Source: Persicaria tinctoria
Taxonomy: Eukaryota > Streptophyta > Magnoliopsida > Caryophyllales > Polygonaceae
Assembly: GCA_037127255.1 (NCBI GenBank)
Contig: JBANSL010000008.1
Span: 12,469,396-12,533,395, forward strand
Length of the DNA stretch: 64,000 nt
Direction of reading: 5' to 3'
Shown here: one piece after another, positions 21,340-33,324 of the stretch
How positions within the stretch are numbered: position 1 is the stretch's first letter
Layout of the letters: every line of letters starts with the position of its first letter
The notes under the pieces: model-generated
Databases searched by the model: none
The model's input: the letters and a program-made list of their open reading frames with translations, nothing else
Told to the model about the DNA's origin: nothing
Position numbers and translations under genes: made by a program

Positions 21340-22412
21340 ATTCGTGATAGCAATTCAAAACATTATTATATACTATGTAGTATTAAGTTTAAACAAGCAT
21401 CGGCGTTAACTTTTTTCCGGCGTCGAGGTCAAGCCCTAACTCGTTGCTGCGTAAGATCCGTTGAAGGTTGACTGGATTATGGGATTCATGTTAAAATAGA
21501 GTTGAGACGGTTCGAATTTCAGTGTCTCTGTAAACTGATTGATGAGGATGGAATGCAAATTCCACTTTTGAGGTTGGAAGAAGCACCGTCAAATTGGACT
21601 CTTTGGAGGAGGAGAGGGCCAAGATGGTAAAATCGGAAAGTAACGAACAAATATCCGTTGGAAGATCGAGGCGGTTTCACCTCTTTTCAAATTCAATGGC
21701 TGTTGGCTGTTGCTGTGAATTGCTATACCTAGCAGAGACACAGAGAGAGAGAGAGATCGGAGGTTTCTCTCTCCTCTCCGGCTTCTTCCGAGCTTCTCGG
21801 TCATTCACGGTATGGCACATCTCATCTTCTCGTAAACTCTTTGCTTTCTCCCAATTCCCCTCTCCCTCCTCCCTCTGATTTAGTGGTTTTCGCATTTGTC
21901 CCTTTCGAATGACAAATTGATCGCCGGTTGCTTGAGTTGCAGATGCGTGCTGTTTGATTTTCATTTCTCCACGCATTTGCATTTCATCCCCTCCTGATGC
22001 GTTTCAGAGGTGATCTTCATTTGATTTTTGGGACTGGTTGTTCAAAGATTAGGTTTGAATACCAAATTTGTTTGATTTACAATCGTGAGGTCTGAAACAG
22101 TTGTGCATTCAATTAATTCAACGAATTTTGATTGTTTACATTTTTTTTTGGCTAAATTCTCATCATTCAAGAGACAATTGATAGCATTTCCTTTATCAAT
22201 AGGCAATCAAATCGAATTCATTCAGAAATAACAACAAAACAATGCTTACCCCCTCAACGTTTCCTACTTTTCAGATGATCAGGCCATGGAAAACTCGAAA
22301 GTGCTTATTCATGTCATGACATGAAGGATTATGCTCAGAGCTTCTGTTGATTCGTCTTCCTTGTCGGGGGGCGAGATTTTAATTCTGCCTAGAGCACATT
22401 TGCGGAATCAAC
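21340..22412 (+). promoter_or_regulatory. Promoter and 5' leader region of the kinesin gene
   Basis: It contains a GA-rich microsatellite (about 21738-21756) and a CT-rich stretch (about 21765-21880), a common form of plant 5' leaders. An intron inside the leader is possible but cannot be fixed from sequence alone. No separate gene was recognised. Confidence 0.4.
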
Positions 22413-25400
22413 ATGGGATCGTTTGGAGGGGACGAGCTATCAGAGTGGGAATCCGAGAGTCCTGGCCCTCCCGGGTCAGCTCCTCGTAGACGTGGGGAAA
22501 GGATTCAAGTTTCTGTGAGGGTGAGGCCTCTGAATGACAAGGAAGTTGCAACCAATGACTTTGTAGACTGGGAATGTATTGATTCCAACACCATCGTGTT
22601 CAAGAATACCGTTGGTGAACGTACTATTTATCCAAATGCATATGTGTATGGTGAGTATGATTCAATCCCTTCCCTTGGCTTTTCCATGGGATTTACATTG
22701 TTTATTGCATTTGTTAATTTGACCTTTTCTTCATCTTGATTGGCCATAAACATGCTTTTCAATTCCACTTTCTTCAATGCGATTTCTGAAATGGTCATTA
22801 TCATGGCTTGTAATTTCTGTCCAACTCTTTCGACAAACACGCCATGCATCTGAAATTCAAAGGTTTGCAGGATTCAACAACTTATTGCTTTGGTATCGGT
22901 CATTGGACATTGATCAAAGATCATTTGAAATAAGAATGAAAATAGTACTATTCATTAGAGGGACATGGATATAAATTTCCATCTACTCCGATCCTTCACC
23001 TTTTGTGTGTGTACAACAACAACAACAACAATCCCAGTAATATATCTTTGAGCTACAAATGCAGGCAACATTTTACATGATGCTCTTTGATTTATACATT
23101 TTATCTGTTCTCCTATGTTGGAATAGACAAAGTATATGGACCCAGCTCCTCTACAAGGGAAATCTATGACGAGGCAGCCAAAGAAGTCGCTCTTTCAGTC
23201 GTCAATGGCATCAATTGTGAGTAGCTTATAACCTGTCATTGGTGCTTCTTCATGTTGACAGACTTATCAGCCATTAAGTGTTTATACAGCAAGTATTTTT
23301 GCATATGGGCAAACAAGCAGTGGAAAGACATATACCATGGCTGGAATTACTCACTACACCATAGAAGACATCTTTGACTACATTAAGAAAGTAATGAAAT
23401 TGAAAACAAGTCTTTGCACCTTTGATAATACTGAAACATGACATTTCATGCTTGCTTGTCAGCACGACAAGAGAGAATTCGTGTTGAAATTCTCTGCCTT
23501 GGAAATCTACAATGAAGTTGTGAGAGATCTCCTCAGTGAAGATACAACTCCACTTAGACTCCTAGATGATCCTGAGGTTAAAACATAAAACTGAATATTC
23601 CTGCCTGACTAAATCCTGTTATTATGTGAGATTTAAAAATAAGTTGAAATAAGAAATCTTAATATGTAGGTTTCTTAATCTTGACAGAAAGGGACAGTTG
23701 TTGAGAGGTTGACGGAGGAAATGCTTAGGGATAAGAGTCATCTGCTAGAGCTTATTGCTGTTTGTGAAGGTAACCAGTTAAAATTTGATGTCTGAGTTCA
23801 TAGAGGATTGACCTGAATTCTGCAGCATGAAAGTGTTTTGGATGAATTGAACAACTAAGTGATGTTTGTTTTGTGTCCTTGTAGCTCAAAGGCAAATAGG
23901 AGAGACAGCTCTTAATGAAACAAGTTCAAGGTCTCACCAGATCCTTAGGCTGGTATGCTTGTTACTTATAAAAGAAAACAAGGGGGGAAACCTTCTTATT
24001 TAGTTTGTGTTTTAACTGCAATTTTTGGTATTGCATTGTAGACAGTTGAAAGTTCCATTAGCGAGCTGGCAGAGGCTGAAAATTCAAGCACTCTTTCAGC
24101 TACTGTGGTATGTAAAAACTAAAAACCACCCTCACTTCTAGTCTTCTATCTGCTAACCTATTTGTATAAGATGGATTTTTAATGATTATATACTGCTAAA
24201 TGAATTGTCAAATGAATAAATGATTAATGTGAAATCAACTCATATTGATCTTCTTTGTGCAGAACTGTGTGGATCTTGCAGGAAGTGAGCGTTCCTCCCA
24301 GTCAGCCGGGACAAGATTAAAGGAAGGATGCCATATAAATCGCAGCTTACTAACCTTGGGGACTGTCATCCGAAAATTAAGGTTGATCACCTTGTTTCTC
24401 TCCTTCATTGTCCGTTCAGAATCTCTGAAGGCCATAAAATGTAGGAAGATAGAACTTAGAAGTAATAACAAATGTAGGAAGACAGAAGGAATAACAATTG
24501 TGAACTTTAAGTTGCATTTCCCAACTGCAGCAAGGGACGAAATGGGCATGTGCCATATAGAGACTCCAAGCTAACACGTATATTGCAGAACTCTTTAGGA
24601 GGAAATGCTAGAACAGCCATTATCTGCACAATGAGCCCAGCACACAGTCACGTCGAACAATCAAGAAATACTCTCTTGTTCGCGACTTGTGCAAAAGAAG
24701 TCGGCACAAATGCTCGCGTGAATGTGGTTACGTCAGACAAGGAATTGGTTAGGCAATTGCGAAAAGAATTGGCCAGACTGGAGGGTGAACTTAGAAATAT
24801 GTCACCGGCCACTTGCAAGGCTGAAAATCCAGCCAAATTGAGAGAGAAAGAGCTACAGATTGAGAAGGTGGTCTTGAAACTTCAGACTTGGACTGGAACC
24901 TACCTTCTTTTGGCTTCAATTAAGTATCAAATGATTCTTGGAATTTTACCTTTCCATTTGTTTGACTATGCAGATGGACAAGGAAATAAAGGAACTAAAT
25001 TGTCAGCGAGATCTTGCTCAAGCTCGGATAGAAGAACTGTTACTATCTACCAGACAACAAGAAGCCTCAAGAAAACAGGTATTGACTCTTGGTTTTACAT
25101 GCCATTGGTATCTTGTGTTTCCTAACTTCATGCTTGCAATTCCTGTGTCATACTTCGCTTGGATCGACCTTGTCATCTTTTGGGACACCAGAGAAAAACT
25201 TCTTGGTTGAATGACTCATCAGTGGGGTCAGATTATCAGCAACTAGATATGGCCCTTAAAACCTCTGACTCCTCTAACTATCTTGGGGATCAGAATGAAA
25301 TTGACCTCAACAAAATATATCTTCTGGATGACTCGGAAGGTCAATTTTTGACGGATGACACTTCTCCACAGTTCCCGGATGAACCTCCTGAATTATTTGC

Positions 25401-26875
25401 ATTAGGTCAAGGTTATGAAAAGCTCATACAGGCAACCCATGGAGATGCAGAAGATGATTGCAAGGAAGTTAGATGCATAGAGGCAGAAGAAGCAAACATA
25501 ATAAAGAAAAATGAAACTCGGGTCATGACAAATTTTCTTGACGATGACAACACAAGAGAAATTGGAGACCGGGGAGATCTCAGTCGTTCCTGAAAATGAG
25601 TTTGACATTGTATCTCTGATGAAAGCAGAGATGGAACCAATTCATTCAACTGCTGAGTATAATGAAATGGCTAACAGAATCAGGGAACTTCAGAAAACCA
25701 TTGACAACCTTGTTAACGGGTACTCGGAAGATAATTCTCCATTTCCATCAAAATCAAAAGTGCCAAGTGCTAGAGGCCTGATCCTATCTCGAAGCAGAAG
25801 TTGTAGGGAAGCCTTTGCATCGCCTCCTGGATATCAATATTCAGGACAGAAACTGGACACGCTGTTCGACAGATTTGAAAGGCAACCATTTGGAAGACTC
25901 CAAAGCTTGCCAGGGCCATGTACATTGAACAGCACTGTAAACTCGCCCAGAATGAATCTGACCTCTGTCGGAAATGCTCTCCTTACCGAAACGGGCCAGG
26001 AGATCAAGACTGATAATGTAAGTATTGGCTCAAGAATCTGCAGTTCTTTCACTGCTTGTTTGTTTTGCTAATTTATGCTGCTTGATATAGGATGGTTATC
26101 CTCGTCTTGAGGGCAAGATCGCTGGATATCAGCAGGAGGAGTCCAGAGAAGCTCTGGAAGATGATACATCCAATGATCAAAAGAGTGATGATCAAGGTAC
26201 CTCGGCATCTCCCTCGTGCCGCCTCCAAGATTTTGAGCAGAAACAACAGCAGATAATCAGACTCTGGGATTCCTGTCATTCATCAATAGTCCATAGGTCC
26301 TACTTCTTCATGCTATTTTCAGAAGCCAGTCCATCAGATTCTATTTATATGGAGGTAGAGCTCCGGCGTTTATGCTTCATTCAAAGTAAATTTTCTCAAG
26401 GTGCCAAAATTACAATGGATGGCCAGATTCTCACCCATTCTTCAAGGTACTATCCTGGCAGATTGGTATTGCTACTTCAGTTCACTTCTCCATAGAACTA
26501 AACTAGTCAGAACAAAAATTTAACAACCGAATGTCCGATTTCTTTTTGTGAAGCATGAGGGCTCTGAATCATGAGAGGGAAATGCTGAGCAGGCAAATGC
26601 AAAAGAAACTCACCAAAAAAGAGAGGGAGGACCTCTTTAGAAAGTGGGGCATTGGGCTGCACACCAAGAGGAGAAGGCTACAGCTGGCACGGCGTCTTTG
26701 GACAGACCCAAATGACATGGAGCACGTTGGGGAGAGCGCTGCCCTCGTGGCAAAGCTGAATGGCTTCACTAATGGAGGTGAAATGCCTAAAGAGATGTTT
26801 GTTGGACCCAATTTTGCATCAAAATCCCTGAGCAAGAGGTCCTACAGCTGGAGAAACAGTTTTTCTCTTGTATAA
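22413..26875 (+). CDS. Kinesin-7 motor protein with C-terminal DUF3490, 13 exons, frameshift in exon 11
   Basis: Exons: 22413-22650, 23127-23216, 23290-23390, 23463-23576, 23688-23769, 23885-23952, 24042-24107, 24263-24381, 24531-24867, 24974-25078, 25192-26017, 26091-26446, 26554-26875; all introns GT-AG with consistent phases. The product would be about 940 residues. The motor domain has the P-loop GQTSSGKT (about 116-123), switch I SSRSH (222-226) and switch II DLAGSE (257-262); a neck/coiled-coil region follows. The end carries the DUF3490 domain of plant kinesin-7 proteins ([41 protein letters not shown]). Relatives include the NACK-type cytokinesis kinesins, but this is the general KIN-7 group with an N-terminus [13 protein letters not shown]. 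Exon 11 needs a frame change between about 25527 and 25593, so the summed length is one base off. This could be a real mutation or a sequence error. Confidence 0.88.
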
Positions 26876-26935
26876 GGTGAACTTTGATATGCCTAGCTTG
26901 CCATTTGCTATTTTGTGCCTCGCATGTAAGTTGTA

Positions 26936-27104
26936 CTCCCTCAGTTCGGCAAAAAAAAATCGTTTACTATTCACACACGCTTTTTAAGACTAACAAGTAG
27001 TATGAAATTATTTTTACAAAAAAAGTTAATATTTTTTATATTTTTTATCATTCTAAAAAAACGTGCATGAATAGTAGAAGACATGTTTTGCCGAACAGAA
27101 AGAG
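26936..27104. mobile_element. Stowaway-type MITE (169 bp)
   Basis: Ends CTCCCTCAGTTCGGCAAAA and, inverted, CTCTTTCTGTTCGGCAAAA, flanked by TA on each side (26934-26935 and 27105-27106). CTCCCTC ends and a TA target are diagnostic of Tc1/mariner-derived Stowaway MITEs. It begins 61 bases after the kinesin stop codon, so it probably lies in that gene's 3' untranslated region. Confidence 0.85.
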
Positions 27105-27164
27105 TAATAATAAGGATTAAAAAGGAAGAATGACTTCAGTTGAGTCTCAAGCTCATTACACACT

Positions 27165-27300
27165 ACAGCGTGCAAGGCTAGTTGGCTTGGGACTCTCATC
27201 TCTTCCAGAGATCCGAATTCGAATCATGTGAATGCAGAACTTTTAAAAACCTATGAGGGAGATGTAGGAGTTATGTATATAAAAAAAAATATGTATAGAA
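27165..27300 (+). mobile_element. Candidate tRNA-derived SINE remnant
   Basis: AGGCTAGTTGG resembles a polymerase III A box, and GAATTCGAATC about 45 bases later resembles a B box. An A-rich stretch near 27281-27290 could be a tail. It cannot fold into a normal tRNA. No target duplication was identified, so the assignment is tentative. Confidence 0.35.
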
Positions 27301-28200
27301 GTTAGTTAGTTTGGCCGTTGTAACAGCTTGAGTTACAAGTTGTCTTTGTTTAGCTGACTTGCCTTTATATAAGGTACTGTAATCACAATTTCTAAATCAT
27401 TTAATGAGTAATACAAGTCTCTGTTACACAGCTCTCGTTCTCCCCTTTTCCTCTCTTCTTCTTCCTCTTTCTTTCTTTGTTCTAGCTCTCTGAGCTCTGT
27501 TTCTGATTATGAAGGGTCAACATGGTATCAAACATTGAATCTTTGTTTGCTGACTGTCTTGAATATAGAGCAAAACAGCACAAGTTACCATTTCTAAAGA
27601 GTGTTTTCAAACTATTCCTAAGTTTGCGAGAAGTGACAATGCTTTTGAACTCGGATCTAGCAATGAAGCTTCTGTTTTTCTGGAAGCATTATTCGTCACA
27701 CTACCCATCCTCACACACCTCAACATAATAGGGTAGTTCAGAGAAAACATATAAACATCTTCTAGAGACAGCAAGAGCTTTGTTCTTTCAATCCAAATTG
27801 CCTTTGAAATATTGGGGTGAATGTGCTTTAACTCCAACCTATCTCATAAATAGATTTCATTTTATGATTCTTAATGGCATATCTCCACATCAGCTGTTGT
27901 TTGATAAAGCACCTTCTTATACACATCTATGTATCAACTATTGCTCATGGCAAGGATAAGTTTTCTTCAAGAGCAATCCCATGTGTTTTTATTGGGTATC
28001 CGTATCCATATGGTAAGAAATGCAAGTTATTATCTCTTGACAGAAACAGAGCGGTCACATATAGACAAGTAACCTTTCCATGAACATGTTTTTCCTTATT
28101 CTCAAACTAATATGCATTTTACTGACATTATTTTACCAAAACCTGTTTTAGAAAATAATGCATCTAGTTCCACTGAGATATCTACTGATACTAGTTACTA
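27300..28200 (+). pseudogene. Decayed Ty1/copia retrotransposon fragment (LTR end and integrase)
   Basis: A likely LTR end with a CT-rich leader is followed by TGGTATCAAAC (27522), a copia-type primer-binding site. Broken pol sequence comes next. Plus-strand pieces read PHTPQHNRVVQRKH, LETARALFFQSKLPLKYWGE and CALTPTYLINR, then FSSRAIPCVFIGYP. These match the integrase core and C-terminal region of Ty1/copia elements in the right order. Frames change between the pieces and stops interrupt them; gag, protease and reverse transcriptase are not seen. It is an old, internally deleted copy. Confidence 0.8.
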
Positions 28201-28369
28201 GCATAACATTTGTCTTCATTTATTATGGTCTCCATTTGCTTGTTTGCATTGGCCAAATATTCATCTCTGCACAAAATATATAAAAGAGATTCTTGTTAGG
28301 AGATTGATTTGGCACTCTGTTGCAAATTACATCATCAATAAACCCATTTTGATACAACTAATATTATGA

Positions 28370-28740
28370 GTCAATCAAGAGTGAGTGAAACATAAAAGTG
28401 GGTAGAAGCTAAGAACAATTACCCATTTAGAGATTTTGGAGTGAAGAATGCACCACGGTCTGTTCTAGCTGGGATGTGTGTCATCATTTGTGCATTGAGT
28501 TCATTCTGAAATTCAACCAGGACGAATTGTCACGCTATATGTCTTTCTTTAAAACGTATGGGTGGTTCTTTAAAACGTATGGGTGGTTCATTGAAAGGAT
28601 TTTATCAATATGGGTGGTTATCTGTAATTTAACAATTTACGGGTGGTTTTCTAAAAAACACTAATTTACGGGTGGTTTTATGTGATTTACCCTTAATTTT
28701 ATGTTGGGCTGTTAAACACTTAAAACTTCAAAGTTGAACC
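28370..28740. repeat. Short imperfect repeats of a GGGTGGTT unit
   Basis: AAAACGTATGGGTGGTTC occurs twice in tandem (about 28550-28590). It is followed by ATGGGTGGTTATCTG and two copies of TTTACGGGTGGTTTT at wider spacing. No coding gene recognised; origin unknown. Confidence 0.5.
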
Positions 28741-28746
28741 AATTAA

Positions 28747-29815
28747 GCGTGTGTTTGGTAGGGGATTGTGGGGGGATTGTGGAGATTCCTCTGAAATACA
28801 AATTAGATTTGAGGGGTGGGATGGTGTTCGGCGGGGGGGATTGTGCATAATCTGGGATGGGGATTATGGGGTTTTTGGGAGATTATTTCAGAATCTTAAG
28901 ACCCCAAGATTGTGGAGATTCACGGGGGATTTCGGTATATGAGATCCAATTTTGCCCTCTTCTCCTCTACGCTTCAATTTCAGATCTGGGAGTGGGAGTG
29001 CGCAAGAAGAGAGAGAGGAGAGCCGCCGCGCCAGAGAAATCGGGACCTCGCCACCGCCCGTGACCATCTCCCTCAACTCGTCCTTCCTTTTGAAGCTTTT
29101 GCTTTGCTGCTCAACGATATTCGCCGTGTCCGCCAACAAGTTTGGTCGTTACTGTTTCCATTGAAGCAATTGCAGCGGTTACGGCCGAGTTTGGTCGCAG
29201 TTGCCGCCGCCGATGATTGCTTGTCGTTGCTCTCCTCCATGAAATTCTGGACCAAATTCGCCAGGCATATGGAGCTCGGCTCGAAATCAGCATCTGCTGC
29301 GGAATCCTTTGAAACATGGACGTCGCCGGTGGCGACGAATGACTTCTCGGTGGAGGAGATGCGCAAGACTCCAGGGAACTGGCGATCGAAGAGACGCCGG
29401 AGCCTCGATTTCAGCACCGACTTGCTGGAATCGACTGGCCGCATTGATTCTCTCATCGTTGGAGAATCTATCGGCTGAACCTTCATTGGAGGCATGGCTA
29501 GCTACGCAGAGAATCTATTGCTTTCTTTGGCTAATGGCTACTCCGAAGGACGATGAGCATCTATTACTTTCTTCGCAGTGTGGGTTTGGGAGGAAGGAGG
29601 AGGGGTATGAGGGTTTTTTTTAGGGGCATTTCCAATCTTTTCTTACTTTATAATACAACACAATCCCATACCAACCAAATACCTTTTACGAGATTTCCGA
29701 CCTCCATAATCTCAATCCCCACAATCCCATTAATCTACCAAAATAATTTCCATCTCCTAACATCTACTGAAATCCCCATAATTCCTATAATCTCCATCAA
29801 GTGACAAACACAGCC
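28747..29815. mobile_element. PIF/Harbinger-type element carrying a DUF506 gene piece
   Basis: Left end GCGTGTGTTTGGTAGG and inverted right end (reverse complement GGCTGTGTTTGTCAC) are flanked by TAA on both sides (28744-28746 and 29816-29818). G/T-rich subterminal sequence on the left mirrors C/A-rich sequence on the right (AATCTCAATCCCCACAATCC). There is no transposase; the centre is host-derived GC-rich DNA encoding part of a DUF506 protein on the minus strand. Pack-type capture by a Harbinger-like element is the simplest reading. Confidence 0.75.
29145..29495 (-). pseudogene. DUF506 (PDDEXK-like) gene fragment, first exon
   Basis: From a true ATG the minus frame reads MPPMKVQPIDSPTMRES, then KSRLRRLFDRQFPGVLR, later FEPSSICLANLVQNFMEESN and GRNRCNCFNGNSND. 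These are the characteristic N-terminal segments of the plant DUF506 family, whose function is not well defined. After residue 117 the frame leaves family sequence abruptly, where the family normally continues with SSDDE. About 117 residues are preserved without a stop, so capture was fairly recent. The rest of the gene is absent, so this is a fragment. Confidence 0.8.
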
Positions 29816-29818
29816 TAA

Positions 29819-30424
29819 CTATGTCGTCCCCCCTAACACAATTTTATTTAAAAATAAAAATTACTGTACATTAAATTAAATAGCAAAAGAAAAAAACTAA
29901 AGATATTTGTGAGGAGGGGCATGAAAAAAAAAAAGAACAAAAACGGGGACAAACGACTTGGACGTACTCTAGTTTTAGATATTTTTATCCGTTAATTTTC
30001 TTTGTATCTTTTTCTTTCTCCATTTATGACCATAAATTAATGTTTATATTAAATTCAATTTATGAAGAGTCAATTCTTGATCGACGAATCCCAACAACGT
30101 TCCTTATAGGGGAGGGAGACAATTATCTCATTGATTGTCTCCATTTTCATTCCCCAAAAATCATCTATTTTGTAGACCTCTTCTTTATCTAGGTCCGTGT
30201 TTAAATTTCTCTTCCCTTTCTCTATCATATGGCTGACACAATTTATCGCGTATACGTATATCAGAACTGTCTGGAGACAGATGTACATCCCACATGGCCA
30301 CATCGAAAGTGAGAAAGATTCTGAACTTAATATATATAAAGGGATGCGTTATTTTACATATTGTCAATTGATTTAACGTAGAATCGATTAGAGTTATATG
30401 TTGGGGTGGAGTTGGATTTATGTC
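29819..30424. other. Spacer before the large LTR element
   Basis: AT-rich, no gene recognised. The last five bases before the LTR (ATTCT, 30425-30429) are the target duplication of the element that follows. Confidence 0.5.
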
Positions 30425-30429
30425 ATTCT

Positions 30430-33324
30430 TGTAAAGGCTCGGATTTTTAAATCCTAATTTCTCGGAAAAAAAAATAATCAAAAAAAAATCAAAATTAATT
30501 TTGAAAGCTAACTTGACATGACGATTGTGATTGATCGAGAGAGCGGAAATTTGAGAGACTAACATCAAGAACTAATTCCGATACTTATTTCCCGGGTATT
30601 TCCTTGGACCACATTCCTTGTTTCCTTCTCCTTGTCTCCTTCTTCCATTCCCTATTCAAATTTTAAATTAATTGTTATTTGGGGTATGATATGGATAAGA
30701 ATTGGGTTGGTGTTTGGACAATTAAGGAAAACTTTGACCACTCCTTCTCCTTTGGTCTGATTATTTCAAGCACGCAACCCTCCACACTTCCTCTCTTCCA
30801 TTTCATTCCAAACCTCCCCTTGTTCTGTATTTGCAACCCCCAAGCATACCGAAAAAAAGAAGAAGAGAGGAAAGCAACTTTTCCCTTCAATTTCTAAAGG
30901 AAACAAATCCCATCCTCCTCCTCCTCCATGTTGATTGCCTCCAGCCCCCACAATTTCCATCTCCTTCTCCTCCCACCATTGAAGTCGAGGCTCCCCAGCT
31001 CCATTTCCCTCCTTCTCGCAGCGAGCAGCCATACCTCCTCCTTCCCCGCTTCTCCATCCGCAGCAGCAGCATCCTAGAAGCACACCTCCCTCCCCTCGAC
31101 GTCGACAAGCCACCCAGCAGCCCCGCACCTATGCTGACGCAGTGACGCCACCCGCGAGCACCTCCTCCCCCTGTGTTCCCGATCTGAGCTCCGGTAAGCC
31201 CCGTTCTCCCTCTCTTTCGCCATCGCACCAAGCAAAGCTTCACCTTTTTCATCGAATCACCCTCGAACCAGGTATGGGAAGCGATTGGCGCCTCCGACGA
31301 GCCTCAAAGAGCTCCGATGAATCTCCGACGTTCTCGCACCTCCTTTCCCTTTCCCTTTCTCGTTGATTCATGGTCCTTATGTGTGTGTCGGGTAGTCGAT
31401 GTCGGGTGGTCGTTGTGGGAATCCAGAATAGTCGTCGGCGAGCTCCAAAGCTCCCTTCTTTCTTTCTTCTTTTGAACACAGAGCACATATGGGAGAGGAT
31501 GAATAGTGTACTGTCTTGGGTCCGGTTCACTGCTTTTAAATATAAATAAATAAATAAAAACCGGTTCACCTTTTTAAAAGGCTGGGTTTAGAGTTTGGCG
31601 TTGGATCCGGTTTTCAAAATGGGTTTGGACCTCCTTGGCTTGGGCCTAAACTTGGTGAACATGTAGGATAAATAGTATTTGCTGATTTGAGGCTAAAATG
31701 TATACTTTCGTTAGTATATATATATTAAATGAGTGGATTAAATACTAAATGAAATTAATTGCTATAAAATATAATGAAACTTGGAGATTTAAAAAGGGAT
31801 ATTGTCGGGTTTAAATCGAAAAAGGAATTTGACGAGCATTTTCAAAAGGTCGGAATTTCTAACTAATTGACTCGGCTTTCGAAATGGTTTTCGGGACTAA
31901 CTTAGGAATTATGTGATCGATGACTAACTAGCATGTTGATATGATTGATTAACTAATAGCATGATTTGTGTGGATTAATGACATGAATGAACGACTAACG
32001 GTGTGATGAGATGTCAGAATTACGCATCGTTTGACTTATGCCTTATGGGCTATGATTAATATGATGAAATTTGGAGATATACGATCATGCGGATATATGA
32101 GTATTATTGCAAATATACGAATGTGGCGAAATGGAATGATGAGAATGATATGGTCTTATGGAATGTGATGAAATGATGAATGGTTGAACTTGATGAGATG
32201 ATGATTATGATGTAGTTATACTTTATTGAGTGATGTGTGCTTGCGGGATTGGATGGTTAAATGTAGACTTATATGGACGTTATGATATGTATCTAGGTGA
32301 TCGTTAATCTATCGTAATGCTTGTCTTGCTGTTCTGCACCGCCAGGTAAGTCTCTTCGGAGCTTACTCAGATTGAATAGAGCTATTCCCTGCTTTAGGTG
32401 CATGATATACTAGGTGTTGCATTCATGATCAGCATGCCATGTAGTACCATGCTAGGTTGCATCTACGTTGAGCATCTTATTTCTTTATGCGTATGTAAAC
32501 AGAACGGCCGTTATCTGTGAAGTAACTAGAGTCATTGCTAGGGTCATAGGGTAGCCCAGCCTCATCGGGTACCCTGAGTCAATCGAGTCATGAACTTCCT
32601 TATATTATGATATGCATGCGGGCTTTATTGTGGAGCGGGTTAGGCATGCGTGCCGCCCAATTATGAATGAATGCATTCACGAGCTGGCCAGTCTCCACCT
32701 ATCGGAAGGGGTGGAGGTAGGAGAGGGATATACCACTTGGTATTCTGTGCTAAGGCCTTATTATTATCATGTACTTGATCTTAGGGGCATGTCAGTGTGT
32801 TAATATCCCGCCACGCATCTAGAAGCATCTTTATTAGGTATAGCGTATATGTGTGCTTAGGGTTGGGATGCAGAGCTAAAGTGGGCATCGATCTGATCTC
32901 GCCCCATATCAATTTTTTTAGGTATCCATTATGCTTATTACTATTGATGCTGATTTGAGTCCATGACTGCTGGGTCTAACATGGCGGAAAGAGAGAGTTG
33001 AGATTCCAACTTCACCAATTTAATTACGGCTCGAATTTGAATGGCTGATCATATTTTGACCCGGCTCTGCCGTGGCACCCCTTTGTATTATGCTTTACTT
33101 CCGCTATTTGTGTGACCTTTGGTTTTCCACGCTTAGACTTATGACAGGTACAGGGGACTTCCCCGGGGATTCCAACGATCCCTTCGAATTTTGGGTGTGA
33201 ATTCCCACTTGAAAACGTTAGAGTAGAATTTTAAACCTTCAACCTGTACTCGGGGCGCAAGATCCTCACGAGGGGTTTTCATCCCTCGAAACGTAACCCG
33301 GAATCATAATCCCGGGCCGTTACA
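30430..33324 (+). repeat. 5' LTR of element 1 (2895 bp)
   Basis: Differs from the 3' LTR by roughly a dozen substitutions seen by eye, small A-run changes, and a missing 17-bp segment near 31345 flanked in the other LTR by copies of CACCTCCT. Confidence 0.92.

Noticed and set aside
25522..25558. A 37-base GT...AG mini-intron that would repair the kinesin frame
   Set aside because: Far below the practical minimum size of plant introns; a frameshift or sequence error is more likely.
28370..28740. GGGTGGTT repeats as a regulatory array
   Set aside because: Spacing is irregular and no nearby gene uses it; likely repeat debris.
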